The notes beneath the pieces were generated by a model. The model was not told the origin of the DNA. It searched no databases and saw only the letters and a list, made by a program, of their open reading frames with translations. The position numbers were made by a program, and so were the translations under genes. From positions 5,848,109 to 5,912,108 of the forward strand of contig OZ023195.1 of NCBI GenBank assembly GCA_963995505.1: 64,000 nucleotides of DNA, in the 5' to 3' direction. Source of the DNA: Hypericum androsaemum. Its lineage: Eukaryota > Streptophyta > Magnoliopsida > Malpighiales > Hypericaceae. Of the stretch, positions 32,316-43,842 are shown one piece after another. The stretch's first letter is position 1. Each line of letters begins with the position of its first letter.

Positions 32316-32801
32316 TTATTGCTTCTTATTCCTGGCGGCGTCACGGACATCCTTAAGAACCTGAGGCACTTCACCCTCCCAAGTACAACCCATAGTTGCA
32401 GCCAACCTTAGTGTCTTGATTGCTCGTTCCTCAACCCGAGCTTCAGCACGTTCATCTATTCCAGGCGATTGAAGGGAGGTATCCAAGGTTGGTTTGATTG
32501 GAGCTTTTATAACCAAGTTGCGTACTATGATCTTCCCGAGATCAGCAGCTTTACTCGTCAATTTTCTTGTCCGAGTACTTGATCGTGTCGCGGTCCGCTG
32601 AACCTCCACGCTGTCCAAGTGCTGAACCTCCTCCACCTTCGAATCAAAGGCAGACTGAGAAACAGCAGGGGCTGCTACAACAGCAGCAGCAGCAGCAGAA
32701 ATTGCAGCACCAGCCGCAGGTACCACAACAGCAGAAGGCTCCAAAACCTCTGCAGAATTAGCTATTGTTAATCTGGGCCTGGACGAGGGCAAGCGATCCA
32801 T
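32316..32801 (-). CDS. Unknown Ala-rich protein (161 aa), unit A copy, intact
   Basis: ATG at 32801 (MDRLPSSRPRLTIANS), stop at 32316. The protein has an Ala/Val-rich stretch at about residues 20-50, encoded by a CAG/GCA microsatellite (near 32680-32700), a basic segment (RSSTRTRKLTSKAADLGKII), an acidic/basic helix-prone part (ERAEARVEERAIKTLRL) and the end EVPQVLKDVRDAARNKKQ. No domain recognised, no signal peptide. It lies just beyond the 3' end of a PBL3-like fragment, as in unit B where the kinase gene is real. The unit B copy is frameshifted, so this may be the only working one, or neither may be a gene. Confidence 0.4.
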   Translation of the reverse strand: MDRLPSSRPRLTIANSAEVLEPSAVVVPAAGAAISAAAAAVVAAPAVSQSAFDSKVEEVQHLDSVEVQRTATRSSTRTRKLTSKAADLGKIIVRNLVIKAPIKPTLDTSLQSPGIDERAEARVEERAIKTLRLAATMGCTWEGEVPQVLKDVRDAARNKKQ

Positions 32802-33084
32802 CGAAACAGCCAAGACGTTTCATAAGGTCTATAAACACTCAATGGCCATCAAACACGTTTAATCAGTAGGTGTTTGAATATCGAAAAGTTTCTAGATTGC
32901 GTGCGAATATATGTCCCTGTTTGGATCATCAAAATTAAACAAGAATGGAAACGACGACTGAACAACACTTCAAGGGAGGTAATACGTTCGCCTGAATTTC
33001 TCATAATGTTTGCCATTCGTAAAATCAAATCACTTAAACCGAAAAATTATCATATCAAGTTTAGGATTTATACAACAGCAGGTC

Positions 33085-33224
33085 ACCTAAACTAGCTAAG
33101 ATGATCTTGACATTTTCCTGCTCTACTATCTCCCAAGATAATCGTTAACACCCATATACAAAATTGCAAGGCGCACTCCCATAACCAAAGCAACCAGAAA
33201 AATTTACAGAAAGGAGATTCCTCT
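33085..33224 (-). repeat. PBL3-like kinase 3'-end fragment at the unit A/right-arm junction
   Basis: Collinear with 62490-62634 in unit B. There the kinase coding region follows (CCTCTG then CTCAACGGGGG). Here, after CCTCTG, the sequence switches to TTCAGCCCAGCCG, the interior of the ORF1-only LINE. This is the breakpoint of the segmental duplication. Confidence 0.85.
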
Positions 33225-33259
33225 GTTCAGCCCAGCCGTTTGGTGGCACTTCGACTTGC

Positions 33260-34804
33260 ATGGTTCGTGATCCTCCCGGGTCACTGGCCTTCGAACCCTC
33301 TCAACATTGGTCATATGTGGACTCGGTTCGCCCACGCGCTGGTGGCTGGATGAACTCAGGTAAGTTTATTCGCCCTAATCTTGCTGGCAACTCTCCTGTG
33401 CTTGAATTGAACAAGGATCGGTCGGCTTGTTGTGTGAATTATGGTGCTCGTGCTCTCATCGAGAAACTGGTGAGGCCAAAGGGAAGCAAGCCTTGTTCAT
33501 CCTATGAGTTATGACGTGCGGTTGCTAAGGCTTGGTCGATACAAGATGTGAAGATGTTACCCCTAGGTTTGGGTTATTTTGGATTCAAATTTGCTTCCGA
33601 AAAGGATCGGGACATGGTCTGGAACTTGATGATTTGGCATATTCTGCAGGATACTCTTTACTTGCAGCCTTGGGTTCCTTTTTTTCACCCCGCTAAGGTC
33701 CATGCCACTCATGCGAAGGTCTGGGTTCAGATGATTGGTTTGAGTATGGAGCATGTTGAACCCGACATAGTTTTTGGCTTGGCTGCTTCGGTAGGTGATC
33801 CTATTCGAGCGGATCCTGGTGCTTTAAACAAGGTTAATGGGGCTACCGTTCATGTCTTGGTTGATATCGATTTGACTAAGCCTCGCTGGGATCACATTTG
33901 CTTCAAGCAAGAGGATGGAAGTTGTATGGTAGATGTGGTGTATGAGAACTTGCCAGACTTTTGCGATCACTGTAAGGTGATTGGGCATGTTTTCTCTACG
34001 TGCCGTAAGTTACAGCCTAGAGGGGAGGTTGCCCATAGTAAACAAGTTTTCCAAGACCCGAAGAACAAACGCGTTGAGAAGGTTTGGCAGCAGACGGATG
34101 TGAATGTTCCGTCTTCTCTCGTTGAGTTGGATGAGGTGGTGGAGCTTTCCGAGGTGGAGGCGAGTTCCTCTTTGACTTTAGTCACAATTCTAGAAAATCT
34201 AGTGCACCAAGAAGTTGGTATTAACTCACTGGGTTCCATGGATGCTCTTCGGATTGTCGATGTGATTCCTAGTGCATTCGATGGTATTGGATCTCCTGCA
34301 CATTGGACTGAATTTAACATGCTTGATGAGGGTTCCTTTTTGCATAAGAAAGACATGTGTACCTCTTTAGCTATGATTGCTATTCTTGAAAACTTGATGC
34401 AAAAGCATGAGGATCTCATTATGGGAGAAGGAGTTTCTTTGGAATTAGCAGTGGTTCCAGAGGAGAATTCAGCTAATATTTTGCGTCCATCCACGCGGTG
34501 GACAGACATGGAGAAAGATACTTCAAGGGCTTCAGAGTTGGTTAAGACTGCCATTATTCCTACAATGAATTCGGTGCAATGTAGCTCGAACAAGACAGTC
34601 GTTCTAGAGCAATCGCGTTGGCCAGTAGTGAGTGGGATTCAAATTGAGGAAGTGGATGACTCACCCTCTACAGGGCAGCAGACTCCCCGGCTTTTGATTA
34701 TAGCTCCCGTGACGCCACCTTCTCCACTTGTGACGACAAACTCGATGGTTGCAGTTACCCAGTTACGATTCAATGGTTTACTCAGCAAAGCAGATGAAGA
34801 ATAA
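33260..34804 (+). pseudogene. LINE ORF1, right-arm copy, broken
   Basis: Same protein as 4304-6097, but with an in-frame TGA at 33512-33514 (CGA in the left copy) and a truncated end. About 262 bp corresponding to left-arm 4342-4603 are replaced by a 34-bp insert at 34752-34785, so the tail reads into NGLLSKADEE and stops at 34804. The zinc knuckle CDHCKVIGHVFSTC is intact. The upstream codon that is TAG in the left copy is CAG here, so the two copies carry different lesions. Confidence 0.85.
34752..34785 (+). other. 34-bp templated filler at a deletion in LINE ORF1
   Basis: Identical over 34 nt to 35410-35443 inside the neighbouring MITE minisatellite (it begins CAGTTACCCAGTTACGATTC). It replaces about 262 bp that are present in the left arm. 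This is a repair scar of the synthesis-dependent type. Confidence 0.85.
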
Positions 34805-35140
34805 TTGGTCAGACGGGGTCTAGTATTTTGACCTACCTCTAGCAAAGAACACTCGCTTTCAAGCGAGGAAGAAAACTGGGAGTGCCTATACCAGTGAGGA
34901 TCCACGTTGGTCAGAATATGATATGGACTTTTGATGAGTTCTGGCTGATTAGTTTTGTCATTGACCACCAGACTTGTGGGTTTGCTTGGGTGAGACACTA
35001 GATATGGCAACGAGTTTGCTTCTCTGGCTACTCGTTTAGGCCTTGGACCCGTTTTATTTCTGTTTTTATTTCTTACTCTTTTTCCTCCTCTTTCTGTATT
35101 TTTTTTCTTATTAATAAAGATTCATTTTCACCACAAAAAA

Positions 35141-35840
35141 AACTCCGCAACAGCCTTCCTATGAAATAGGTTCTCCTTCCCTAGCATCTCCACCAGTGTC
35201 TGAAATTCCACCAGAAGCGCGTAAAATGCACCCCAAAACAAGGGAGCAGATTTGGTCCTAGAAGGACAAATCCAACCAGGACCATCCTGGATGATTTAAT
35301 TGTTGATTTAGTTATGATTCAATGGTTCACTTAATTATGATTCAATGGTCTACCTATTTATGATTCAATGGTCCGTTTTCTCCTGTCCCGGATAAATCGG
35401 GGTCCGTCCCAGTTACCCAGTTACGATTCAATGGTTTACTCAGTTATGATTCAATGGTTTACTCAGCTACGATTCAATGGTTTACTCAGTTATGATTCAA
35501 TGGTTGTGGGCTTTTTTTATTTTGTACCCCCGTATTTTTACATTTTTGTAAAATAGTCCCCGCGTATCCTTCAATAAAAATCCTCCAGCACCGTGCTGGA
35601 TTTGGCCTCCAGGACCAAATCCGATCCCCCAAAACAATCCCAAGCATACCCACAAATTACAATGATCAGATCAAACCAAAACCGAACCCTAAACCTGGAA
35701 ACCGCCACAAGAAATACAAAAAAAAAAAAAAGCTACGGGCCCAAGTATAGAACTTGATACGTCATTCAATCCGTCCAAAGTATTCGTCTCCGGCTGAGGC
35801 CTCTGAAAGAGCTTGCCAACATCTTCCCCAACTTTCGAAA
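35141..35840 (-). pseudogene. SNF7: SNF7 5' fragment, right-arm copy
   Basis: Inverted copy of 3290-3984: exon 1 near 35775-35836, intron 1 with the same 387-bp MITE at 35242-35628, and the first part of exon 2 (about 35153-35209). Later exons are absent because the LINE and then the duplication breakpoint follow. It is a dead fragment, left by a duplication that took only the 5' end of the SNF7 pseudogene. Confidence 0.8.
35242..35628. mobile_element. Mutator-type MITE, right-arm copy (387 bp)
   Basis: Same element, length and 9-bp flanks (CCAAAACAA at 35233-35241 and 35629-35637) as at 3499-3885, in inverse orientation. Its minisatellite supplied the filler at 34752. Confidence 0.85.
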
Positions 35841-38702
35841 CCACCTGCTTCGATCACCAAACAAAGAGAAGTCTCAGCTTCGGAACAGGTTTAATGGTGA
35901 ACTTTAGAGAAAGAGCTCTCTTAGAGGAATAAATTATAAATGTTGACGGAAAATTGGCTAGATACATTTGCTAACAGAAACATTCAGTCACTTGCTCTTC
36001 TTAAGTATATGGGGTTGCAAATTGGTGCAAACATGAGAAAAGAGCAGCAGTTGGAAGCCATATTCGACGATAAAAGGCTAGCCAGTTGGAGAGGGAGGAT
36101 GTCTTGTATCCATGGGAAACAACTGGAATGGGAGGGAGTGGAAGAAATCGGCCTGAATCACCGTAACCAAACGCTAATTATAAGAATCGCCTCTTATTCA
36201 TAACTAATATAGGGTTTTTGGAACCAACTCATGTATAGTCTGATGGATACGGTGTCAGTCTGTAAGCATGAGGTGGGAAGATTAAATCTCATGACTGTCT
36301 AAGATCCGAAATTGTGAAAACAATTTAAATTTCACCAAAAAAATATAGGGTTTTGGAGTGGTGAAACTAACTGGCCTCGTGTTGGTTCGGTTCATCCTAG
36401 CCTAGGAGATGATGCTGCAAAATCTAATTCCTATCATGGAACTAATAAACAGAGCAGAAGCAGGAGGAGGAGGAGGTTGAATGCGGTGGCATTACCTCTT
36501 TACGGAGAGATGGGAGGTTGAACGGACTCGTGGCCCGCTTCGGTTCTGGCCCATTTTATTGTTTCCTTTTTTGGTTGGTTTTTATTTTTTTTCCCACAAA
36601 GTTCTGTATTATACAATATGTTCTAAAAAAACCGACTCTGCTGTCCAGGTCAAGCTTGGACTTGTCCGACCAACCTATTGAATCGGCATTCGGACCAGAT
36701 TATTATTATAAATATAAGTAAAATTATAAATGCTTCACTATATAAATAAATGCTATAATGAATCTTCATAATTATGTAGGATTGAATTCCTGTAATTTTG
36801 CTTAAAATTCACCATTCACACTACCTAATTAATTATGTGATATTGATCTAAATTGATAACCAGTCAAGATCGAGAATCACTACAGATGCAATTCATTAAG
36901 AGATCAAATTTCTTTTTTTCCTCTTTATGAGTGAGATCAAATCTCTTTTTAGTTTGATGTAATTATAAGAATTATAATAAATGATAACAAAATATTCTTT
37001 TAAGATGTTGCAATAAAGATTGATTTATTTATTACAATAAATGGCGCCTTCTTGTTATTCTTACTATTATTTTTATCTATGATCAAATGTAAAAAATTAA
37101 TATATTCAATAAGTTAATATTTTTTCTTCATCAAAATATTTATCTAGAAATATAAATAAGTAATATACTAAAATATTACTATTTTTATTTAAATAAATAA
37201 TTTAGATTATTTTATCTAGTCTTGATTTATAAATAAATAATTAATTGAACTAAAAATATATTGTGAATCTGCTATCTACTAGTTAATTTTACCAAACATA
37301 TTTTTCAATCTCCTCAAAATCTGTTATCTATTTTCTGCTATCTGCTTACAATCTGTTTAGCTAAAGAGGGCCTAAATCTCAATAATTACATTTGAACTTA
37401 GTAACTAAATTGTAGTTTTGAAGGTAATTATATAAAAAATAATATCAATGATTACGTTTACTTTCTCAAAAAAATGTTATAATTAGAGCCAGACATTCCT
37501 ATTTCTTTTTTTTAGGGGAGACATTCCTATTTCTAGACTAAAATAAGTTATGAATCGGCAAGTGTGGACGTCCAACTTTTGTGTGAAAAATAACTAATTT
37601 AATAAATACTGGTCCATATACTAAATCTCAATGGTTACATTATTTTGAACTTAGTAACTAAATTATAATTTTGAAGGCAATTATATAAAAAATTCATTTA
37701 GCACTTAAGTTGTAATAGTCACAAGACTATCTAAATGTCAACAACTATACCGATATTAAGGCAATATTATACAACTAAACCAAGCAGATTAATAATAGAT
37801 TAGTAAAACAAGACATCTCATTGATTATAAAGAATAAAGCTAAATTAGTCCCCTTAGTAATCGGACATGAACAAACAATCCTACTAGTAATTGATTATGT
37901 GGGTGGGTTGGGCTTCTTTTTTTTGTATATATATATATATATATATGGAGTTTAGATTGTATTTATCTTTTTTTTTTGTATATATATATATATATACTCT
38001 TTGGGTCTGTCTGGTTTAGAGCATCCATCATCTTACCCAACCACATTCATACACCTTCATCGTCCCTTTATGAACCCTAAATCCTCCCCGACATAATTTA
38101 CAGTACGATTTTCCGATTATTATTTTTAAAGGTAAATCCCGTGCCAAGATTTGAACTTGTATATTTACAACGTTTTGTCTCATTAGTGTTTGTCTATTTT
38201 TTTCCGATTACTTGCTTCTCTAACTTGGTCCCGGATCGCTTCTCTTGTTGTTATGTTTTGCTTTCACTTTATTCGTTTCTTCTCTCGCTTTATATGCTTT
38301 GTGATCGGTAGGTTTTTTCTCTCCAAGGGTTCCACTGATGATGGAAGTATTTTTTTTATATATATCCAAATTAATTACAGTATTGGATCTATACAAAATT
38401 CCTCAACCGTTGGAATTAAAGCGGACAAATTTACGAGTTCGTCATCGAGTAACTTTTTTCCATATTTTCTTCATTGCACTAGCATCCTTTGTAGGATGTT
38501 CTTGATGATCGATTTTTTCTTTGGAAAAATTTTAGGCGGGTTGGTCTAAACCCGGGGTTCTAAACGGCATTGGGTTTTGTTCCTATCCTAAGTAAGTTTT
38601 GTCATTTTTACAAAAGGTGCGAATTGATCCACTGACCCCTGGAATTGATTTTGCTATTTTTTTTCAATTATATTTTTCGCTACGCACACACTTTTTTTTA
38701 TT
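35841..38702 (+). promoter_or_regulatory. Upstream region of KEN-like copy B, right arm
   Basis: Inverted copy of about 283-3290, AT-rich, no gene seen. It has two (TA)n tracts (37927-37946, 37978-37995), a TATGAACCCTAAATCC word near 38070, a leader around 38205-38310 and a GTAGGT donor near 38308. An insertion of about 90 bp near 38124-38200, bounded by repeated CCGATTA, is shared with the left arm but not with copy A. The copia element at 38703 now separates most of this region from the copy B start codon. Confidence 0.5.
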
Positions 38703-38990
38703 TGTAAATTCAGAGATATGATGATAATAGTTACTTATATATTATTGACAGACCTCAGAGGTATACATATACATCGAGAGGGAGTAATTCTAGGGTAATC
38801 AAGATATTCTAATTACAGCTAAGTGTACCAATTATAGCTAAATAACATTGATTCAGTAGCCGTTGGAGACGCTGGAATCCCGGGATTTGATCGTCTATAT
38901 TGGCGCACCTTCTTCCTTTCTATGTTTGCAGATTCCCTTCCATATTGATGCAGGCTTGATCATAGGCGTGATCAAGCTATAATCACAACA
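38703..38990 (-). repeat. Copia 3' LTR (288 bp)
   Basis: Differs from 43510-43797 at two bases (near 38766 and 38827). Confidence 0.95.
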
Positions 38991-38997
38991 CTCCCCC

Positions 38998-41900
38998 TCA
39001 AGTTGGGGAGTAGATGTCTCGGATGCACAACTTGCGAAGATGATAATTGAATGGATTGCTCCCAAGTGCTTTAGTAAATATATCTGCTGTTTGCTCTTGA
39101 CTTGGAGTGTATGGAGTAGTAATGATCCCTTCTTGGACTTTGTCACGAATGAAGTGACAATCGATTTCGATGTGTTTAGTCCTTTCATGGAACACCGGGT
39201 TCGAAGCAATGTATATGGCAGCCTTGTTGTCGCAGTAGAGCTTCATGGGACAGTGAACGCGAATCTTCAGTTCTGACAGTAAGCTACGAACCCACACAAG
39301 TTCACTTGCAGTAGAGGCCATGGCACGGTACTCAGCTTCGGCACTGGAACGGGCCACTACTCTTTGTTTCTTGGACCTCCAAATGACCGGATTACCACCT
39401 ACGAATAGACAATATCCGGTTGTTAATTTTCGGTCATCAACCCGGCCAGCCCAGTCCGCATCTGCAAAGGCAGAGACAGACAAGTGTTTATTATTCTGCA
39501 GTAGGATACCTCGGCCTGGACAATTCTTCAGGTATTGCAATATACGGTTCATAATGTCAAGATGAACTTCTTTAGGTGAGTGCATAACCTGGCTAATAAC
39601 ACTAACCGCATAGGTAATATCGGGTCTAGTAATAGTTAAGTAGATAAGTTTTCCAACGGTTCGTTGAAATTGATGAATATCGGTAACCAATTTTCCTTCA
39701 ATGTTAGAGATCTTAAGATTAGGTTCGATGGGAGTTTTAAAAGGGGCAGATCCTATCTTCTTGGTGTCCTTAAGTAGATCAAGAGCATATTTCCTTTGAT
39801 TTATGAATAAACCTTTTGACGAATAAGCAAATTCCACACCCAAGAAGTACTTTAATTTCCCTAGGTCCTTAATGTCGAATCTCTTTTTCAATTCAATCTT
39901 CAATTGACTAATAAGAATGAAACTATCACCTGTTATCAGAATATCATCAACATAAATTAGTACAATGACTTTCCCTAGTGGTCCCGTATAGATGAACAAG
40001 CTAGAGTCAGAATAACACTTATAGAATCCCAAATTAATTAACTCACCACTTAGTCGATTGTACCAGGCACGTGGCGACTGTTTTAAGCCATAGATAGCCT
40101 TATGTAATTTACATACCTTGTTCGGAGATGAAATATTCAGACCTGGTGGTAATCTCAAGTAGACTTCTTCCTCCAATTTTCCTTGTAGAAAGGCGTTCTT
40201 TACATCCATATGTTCCAGTGACCATCCTTGATTCACAGCAATTGAAATCAAGATGCGAATGGTGTTCATTTTGGCTACTGGTGCGAAGGTTTCACAATAA
40301 TCAATCCCGGGGATTTGAGTAAAACCTTTCGCTACCAATCTTGACTTATGTCTTTCAATGGAGCCATCACTGTTATGTTTGATTTTAAAAACCCATTTGC
40401 AGTCAATGGCTTTCTTTCCTTCAGGTAAATCTACAATTGACCAAGTTTGATTTCGTTTTAAGGCGTTGAGTTCCTCTCTCATAGCTTCTCTCCAAACATG
40501 TTACTTTACAGCCTCAACAAAGTTCTTTGGCTCTTGATTATTATCCAGACAAGTGATAAAAGCCATGTGTTTGGGCTTAATCAACTTGTATGATATGTGA
40601 TTTTCAATGGGATAATAGCCGAGGTACGTTTTAAAGTCCTTTAGCCTGCTGCTAACTTGTTTAGGCCTGGTGGATTTTCTTAGTTGCAGATGCATCTCAT
40701 TAGCCGAGTTGGAAGGAGTTTGAGACGTACCTTCAATCTGAGAGTCAGAATCATCAGATGTTGTGGGAACTTGGGCTGGAATTCCTTGGTCTGGATGGCT
40801 TATTTGATCACCAATAGGTGTGTTGTGGTTTTCTGCAGATGTTTCTCGGCCAATTTCTGCAGAAGCATCTCTGCAATTTTCTGCAGATACAGGTGCTGAC
40901 AACTCTCTGCAATTTTCTGCAGGTACACCGGGTGCCGCTGTAACGATTTCAGGTCTTTGTACTGGAAGAATAGGCATTGGTCTGCTTTGATTCTCATCAT
41001 CTTTCTCCCCCTGAACAGCATGGTCAGAATTTTCTTTGAAATATGATTGCTGTTCAACAAACCTGACATCTCTGGACACAAATTTTTGCCCCAAAGCTGG
41101 ACTGAAACACTTGTACCCTTTTTGTGTGCTCGAGTACCCCAAGAACACACATTTCACTGCTCGTTGATCCAATTTATCCCTTTTTCCTGCAGGCACATGG
41201 ACAAAATAAGAGCAACCAAATACACGCAAATAATCCAGACTTGGTTTTATATGCAGAAGCATTTCAAGGGGGGCTCGGCCACTCAAAGTTTTACTGGGAA
41301 GTCTATTGATAACATGGCAAGCCGTAAGTACAGCATCACTCCAAAACTTCTTTTTTACATGCATTTTGAACATTATAGCTCTAGCAACATTAAGTAGATG
41401 CCTGTTCTTGCGCTCCGCAACTCCATTTTGCTGCGGAGTGTAAACATAGGAAGTTTGATGAATTATGCCAAGATCACTTAGGTAATCTTTAAACTCTTTT
41501 TTGTATTCAGTTCCGTTGTCAGTCCTGAATATCTTGATTTTGGCATTAAATTGGTTCAAAATCAGTTTACTAAAGTCTTGAAAAGCTTTGAAAACTTCAT
41601 TTTTTTGCCTTAGTAAATACACCCAAGTTCCACGACTAAAATGATCAATGAAGGTTACGAAATAAAGAAATCCATCATAAGATACGATTGGTGTAGACCA
41701 CACATCAGAGTGAACTAGCTAAAAAGGTTTATTATAAATAGAATCAGATGAAACAAAAGGAATTCTGGAGTTTTTCTCATACTGACAACTATCACATTGA
41801 AGTTCTAGATTGCAAAATTCAGGAAACAGCTTCTTCAACACAATATCACTAGGGTGCCCTAATCTAGCGTGCCATATTTCATGTGATGAGTCATCCTTGT

Positions 41901-43443
41901 GAGCTGTAAGAGCGGAAGAGTTGTGTTTAATCATATAAAGACCATTGATTAATTTTCCCTCACCAATCTTCTTCCGTGTTGAAGAGTCCTGAAATTCAAC
42001 AGCATCAGCAGAGAATATAGCTAGACAATTGAGTTGTCGAGTAATTTTACTAACTGAAAGTAAGTTGTTTGACAGATCAGGGACATATAGAGAGTCTAGG
42101 CTATTTTGCTTTGAGAACATGTTAGTAAAACCGCTTCCTTGAATTGGAATTTTTGATCCGTTTGCGATGCAAATGAACTGATTGTGTGACTTCTTTAGGT
42201 CATTGATTAATGTTGGATTGTTGGACATGTGCTCATTAGCACCAGAATCAACAATCCAGGTATAATCAGTGTGAGATGCATGACATTTAAACGCATTTAA
42301 AGAATGTTCAGTCATGGCAGGAGCAGCAAAAAGAGATTGAACAGAGATACCTTCACTCGGGATTTTTGGATTCTTTGCCTCAGCTGCATTAGCTTCTCCC
42401 CCTATCTTTAGGTGTTGAAGAACACGTTGAGCAATCTCTTCAATGGAGGAGGATGCAATAGTATCGGGAGCAGCAACAAAGGCATTTGTATTTGGGCGTT
42501 CATTGTTGATTTTATCTTTCTGCTGCTGCCTTAAGTGTGGATGCAGAATCCAACACTTTTCTTGGGGATGTCCCATCTTCCCACAATGATCACACGTGAT
42601 GCTGGTTCTCCCAGTTCTTCCTCCTCGGCCTCTAGCACTTGATCCACCTCTAGTGTTTAAGAATCTTTTGGCAGCATGTGCAGAACCTTCTTGATTGCTG
42701 AAGAAAGCACTAGACTCGGGGGTTGGATCATTCTTTTGAAATGATCCCATCAGTCTTTTTCGTGTTTCCTCCTTTTGAATCCTTGCACAGACCATGTTGA
42801 GGGGAGGGAGATCAACAGCAGTCAAGATCTGTTCTTGAAGTGATTCGAACTCGGATCCGAGTCCCATAAGTATTTTGAAGATTTTGTCTTCATCGTCTCG
42901 CTTCTTGAGAATTAAAGGATCAACGGTAGCTGGTCTAAGCATTCCTAATTCATCCCACATCATCTTTAGCTTGCTCAAGTACTCCACGAAGGACTTCTCA
43001 CCTTTTTGAAGCTCTGCGATGCTCTTTTTAAGCTCAAAAACTCTATAGAGGTTTTCTTGTTGAGAGTATAATTCCTTGATAGAGTCCCACAAATCTTTTG
43101 CACTTTCAGCAAAATTAAAGAGATCGTGGAGATTACCTTCTATGGAATTAAGGATCCATGACATCACCAATTAATCATTCATGCTCCATTCAGCATAGGA
43201 GGGATCCGATGAAGGAGGAACAGTAAAGCTTCCATCAATAAATCCCAATCTTCCTCTACCACGGAGAGCGATATTAATCGCCTTTGACCATGACAGGTAA
43301 TTGCTCCCGTTAAAGGACACTGTAGTTATTTTCAACCCAGTGTTGCCTTCAACCTCAGAGATCTTCTTGAAATTGGTCTTCCCTGGACTAGTAGTAATGA
43401 TTACAGGGGAATTGTTTAGGCTTGAACTAGAGTGGTCAGCCAT
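38998..43443 (-). pseudogene. Copia gag-pol, one frame with three nonsense codons
   Basis: Order on the minus strand: gag (from ATG at 43443) with CCHC knuckle CDHCGKMGHPQEKC; protease WIVDSGANEHMS; integrase zinc region HEIWHARLGHP...CDSC; integrase core with DNGTEYKKEF; reverse transcriptase with MDVKNAFLQG and IYVDDILITGD; RNase H with ADADWAGRVDDRK and ARSSAEAEYRAMA; stop at 38998. All parts are in one frame, but TAA at 43171-43173, TAG at 41719-41721 and TAA at 40501-40503 interrupt it. No frameshift seen. A normal copia polyprotein is one frame of this length, so this copy needs helper proteins. Confidence 0.9.
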
Positions 43444-43509
43444 GATACTGCAATTTAGCAGATGTATAAGCTTTCTATTATGCTGGATTTTGATCGTGCT
43501 CTGATACCA

Positions 43510-43797
43510 TGTAAATTCAGAGATATGATGATAATAGTTACTTATATATTATTGACAGACCTCAGAGGTATATATATACATCGAGAGGGAGTAATTCTAG
43601 GGTAATCAAGATATTCTAATTACAGCTAATTGTACCAATTATAGCTAAATAACATTGATTCAGTAGCCGTTGGAGACGCTGGAATCCCGGGATTTGATCG
43701 TCTATATTGGCGCACCTTCTTCCTTTCTATGTTTGCAGATTCCCTTCCATATTGATGCAGGCTTGATCATAGGCGTGATCAAGCTATAATCACAACA
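43510..43797 (-). repeat. Copia 5' LTR (288 bp)
   Basis: Adjacent to the tRNA-Met primer site. Transcription would run towards lower coordinates, away from KEN-like copy B. Confidence 0.95.
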
Positions 43798-43842
43798 TTA
43801 TTAAGAATCGAGCACTCTTTTTTTAATCTACCTTTTGTACAG

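Larger units (their letters stand above)
33225..35140 (+). mobile_element. ORF1-only LINE, right-arm copy, 5' end lost at the duplication breakpoint
   Basis: Inverted copy of 3985-6134. The 5' region (left-arm 6135-6569) and its target duplication are missing because the duplication joint lies at 33224/33225. The 3' UTR and A-tail (A-run near 35133-35140) are kept and are followed by SNF7 exon 2 sequence. Confidence 0.85.
38703..43797 (-). mobile_element. Complete young Ty1/copia retrotransposon
   Basis: Two 288-bp LTRs, 38703-38990 (3') and 43510-43797 (5'), with TG...CA ends and two base differences seen. Target duplication TTATT at 38698-38702 and 43798-43802. Primer site TGGTATCAGAGC (initiator tRNA-Met) at 43498-43509 on the minus strand, and a polypurine tract TTGAGGGGGAG beside the 3' LTR. 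The empty site is kept in the left arm near 284-290, so insertion came after the duplication. It lies between the promoter region and the first coding exon of KEN-like copy B, probably in its 5' UTR intron. Confidence 0.95.

Noticed and set aside
32567..32761. Gln-rich open frame on the plus strand
   Set aside because: It is antisense reading of the CAG/GCA microsatellite in the Ala-rich gene.
35940..36203. 87-aa open frame (and its mirror at 2924-3187)
   Set aside because: It lies in the upstream region of the duplicated arms and has no recognised domain. Being in both arms reflects the duplication only. A small real exon cannot be excluded.
38114..38200. tRNA-derived SINE
   Set aside because: The roughly 90-bp insertion has a B-box-like word on the reverse strand and repeated CCGATTA at its edges, but no A box or tail, so the evidence is too thin.
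40501..43443. Programmed stop readthrough in copia gag-pol
   Set aside because: Three stops at three different domain positions do not fit a single recoding site, and plant copia elements use one uninterrupted frame.
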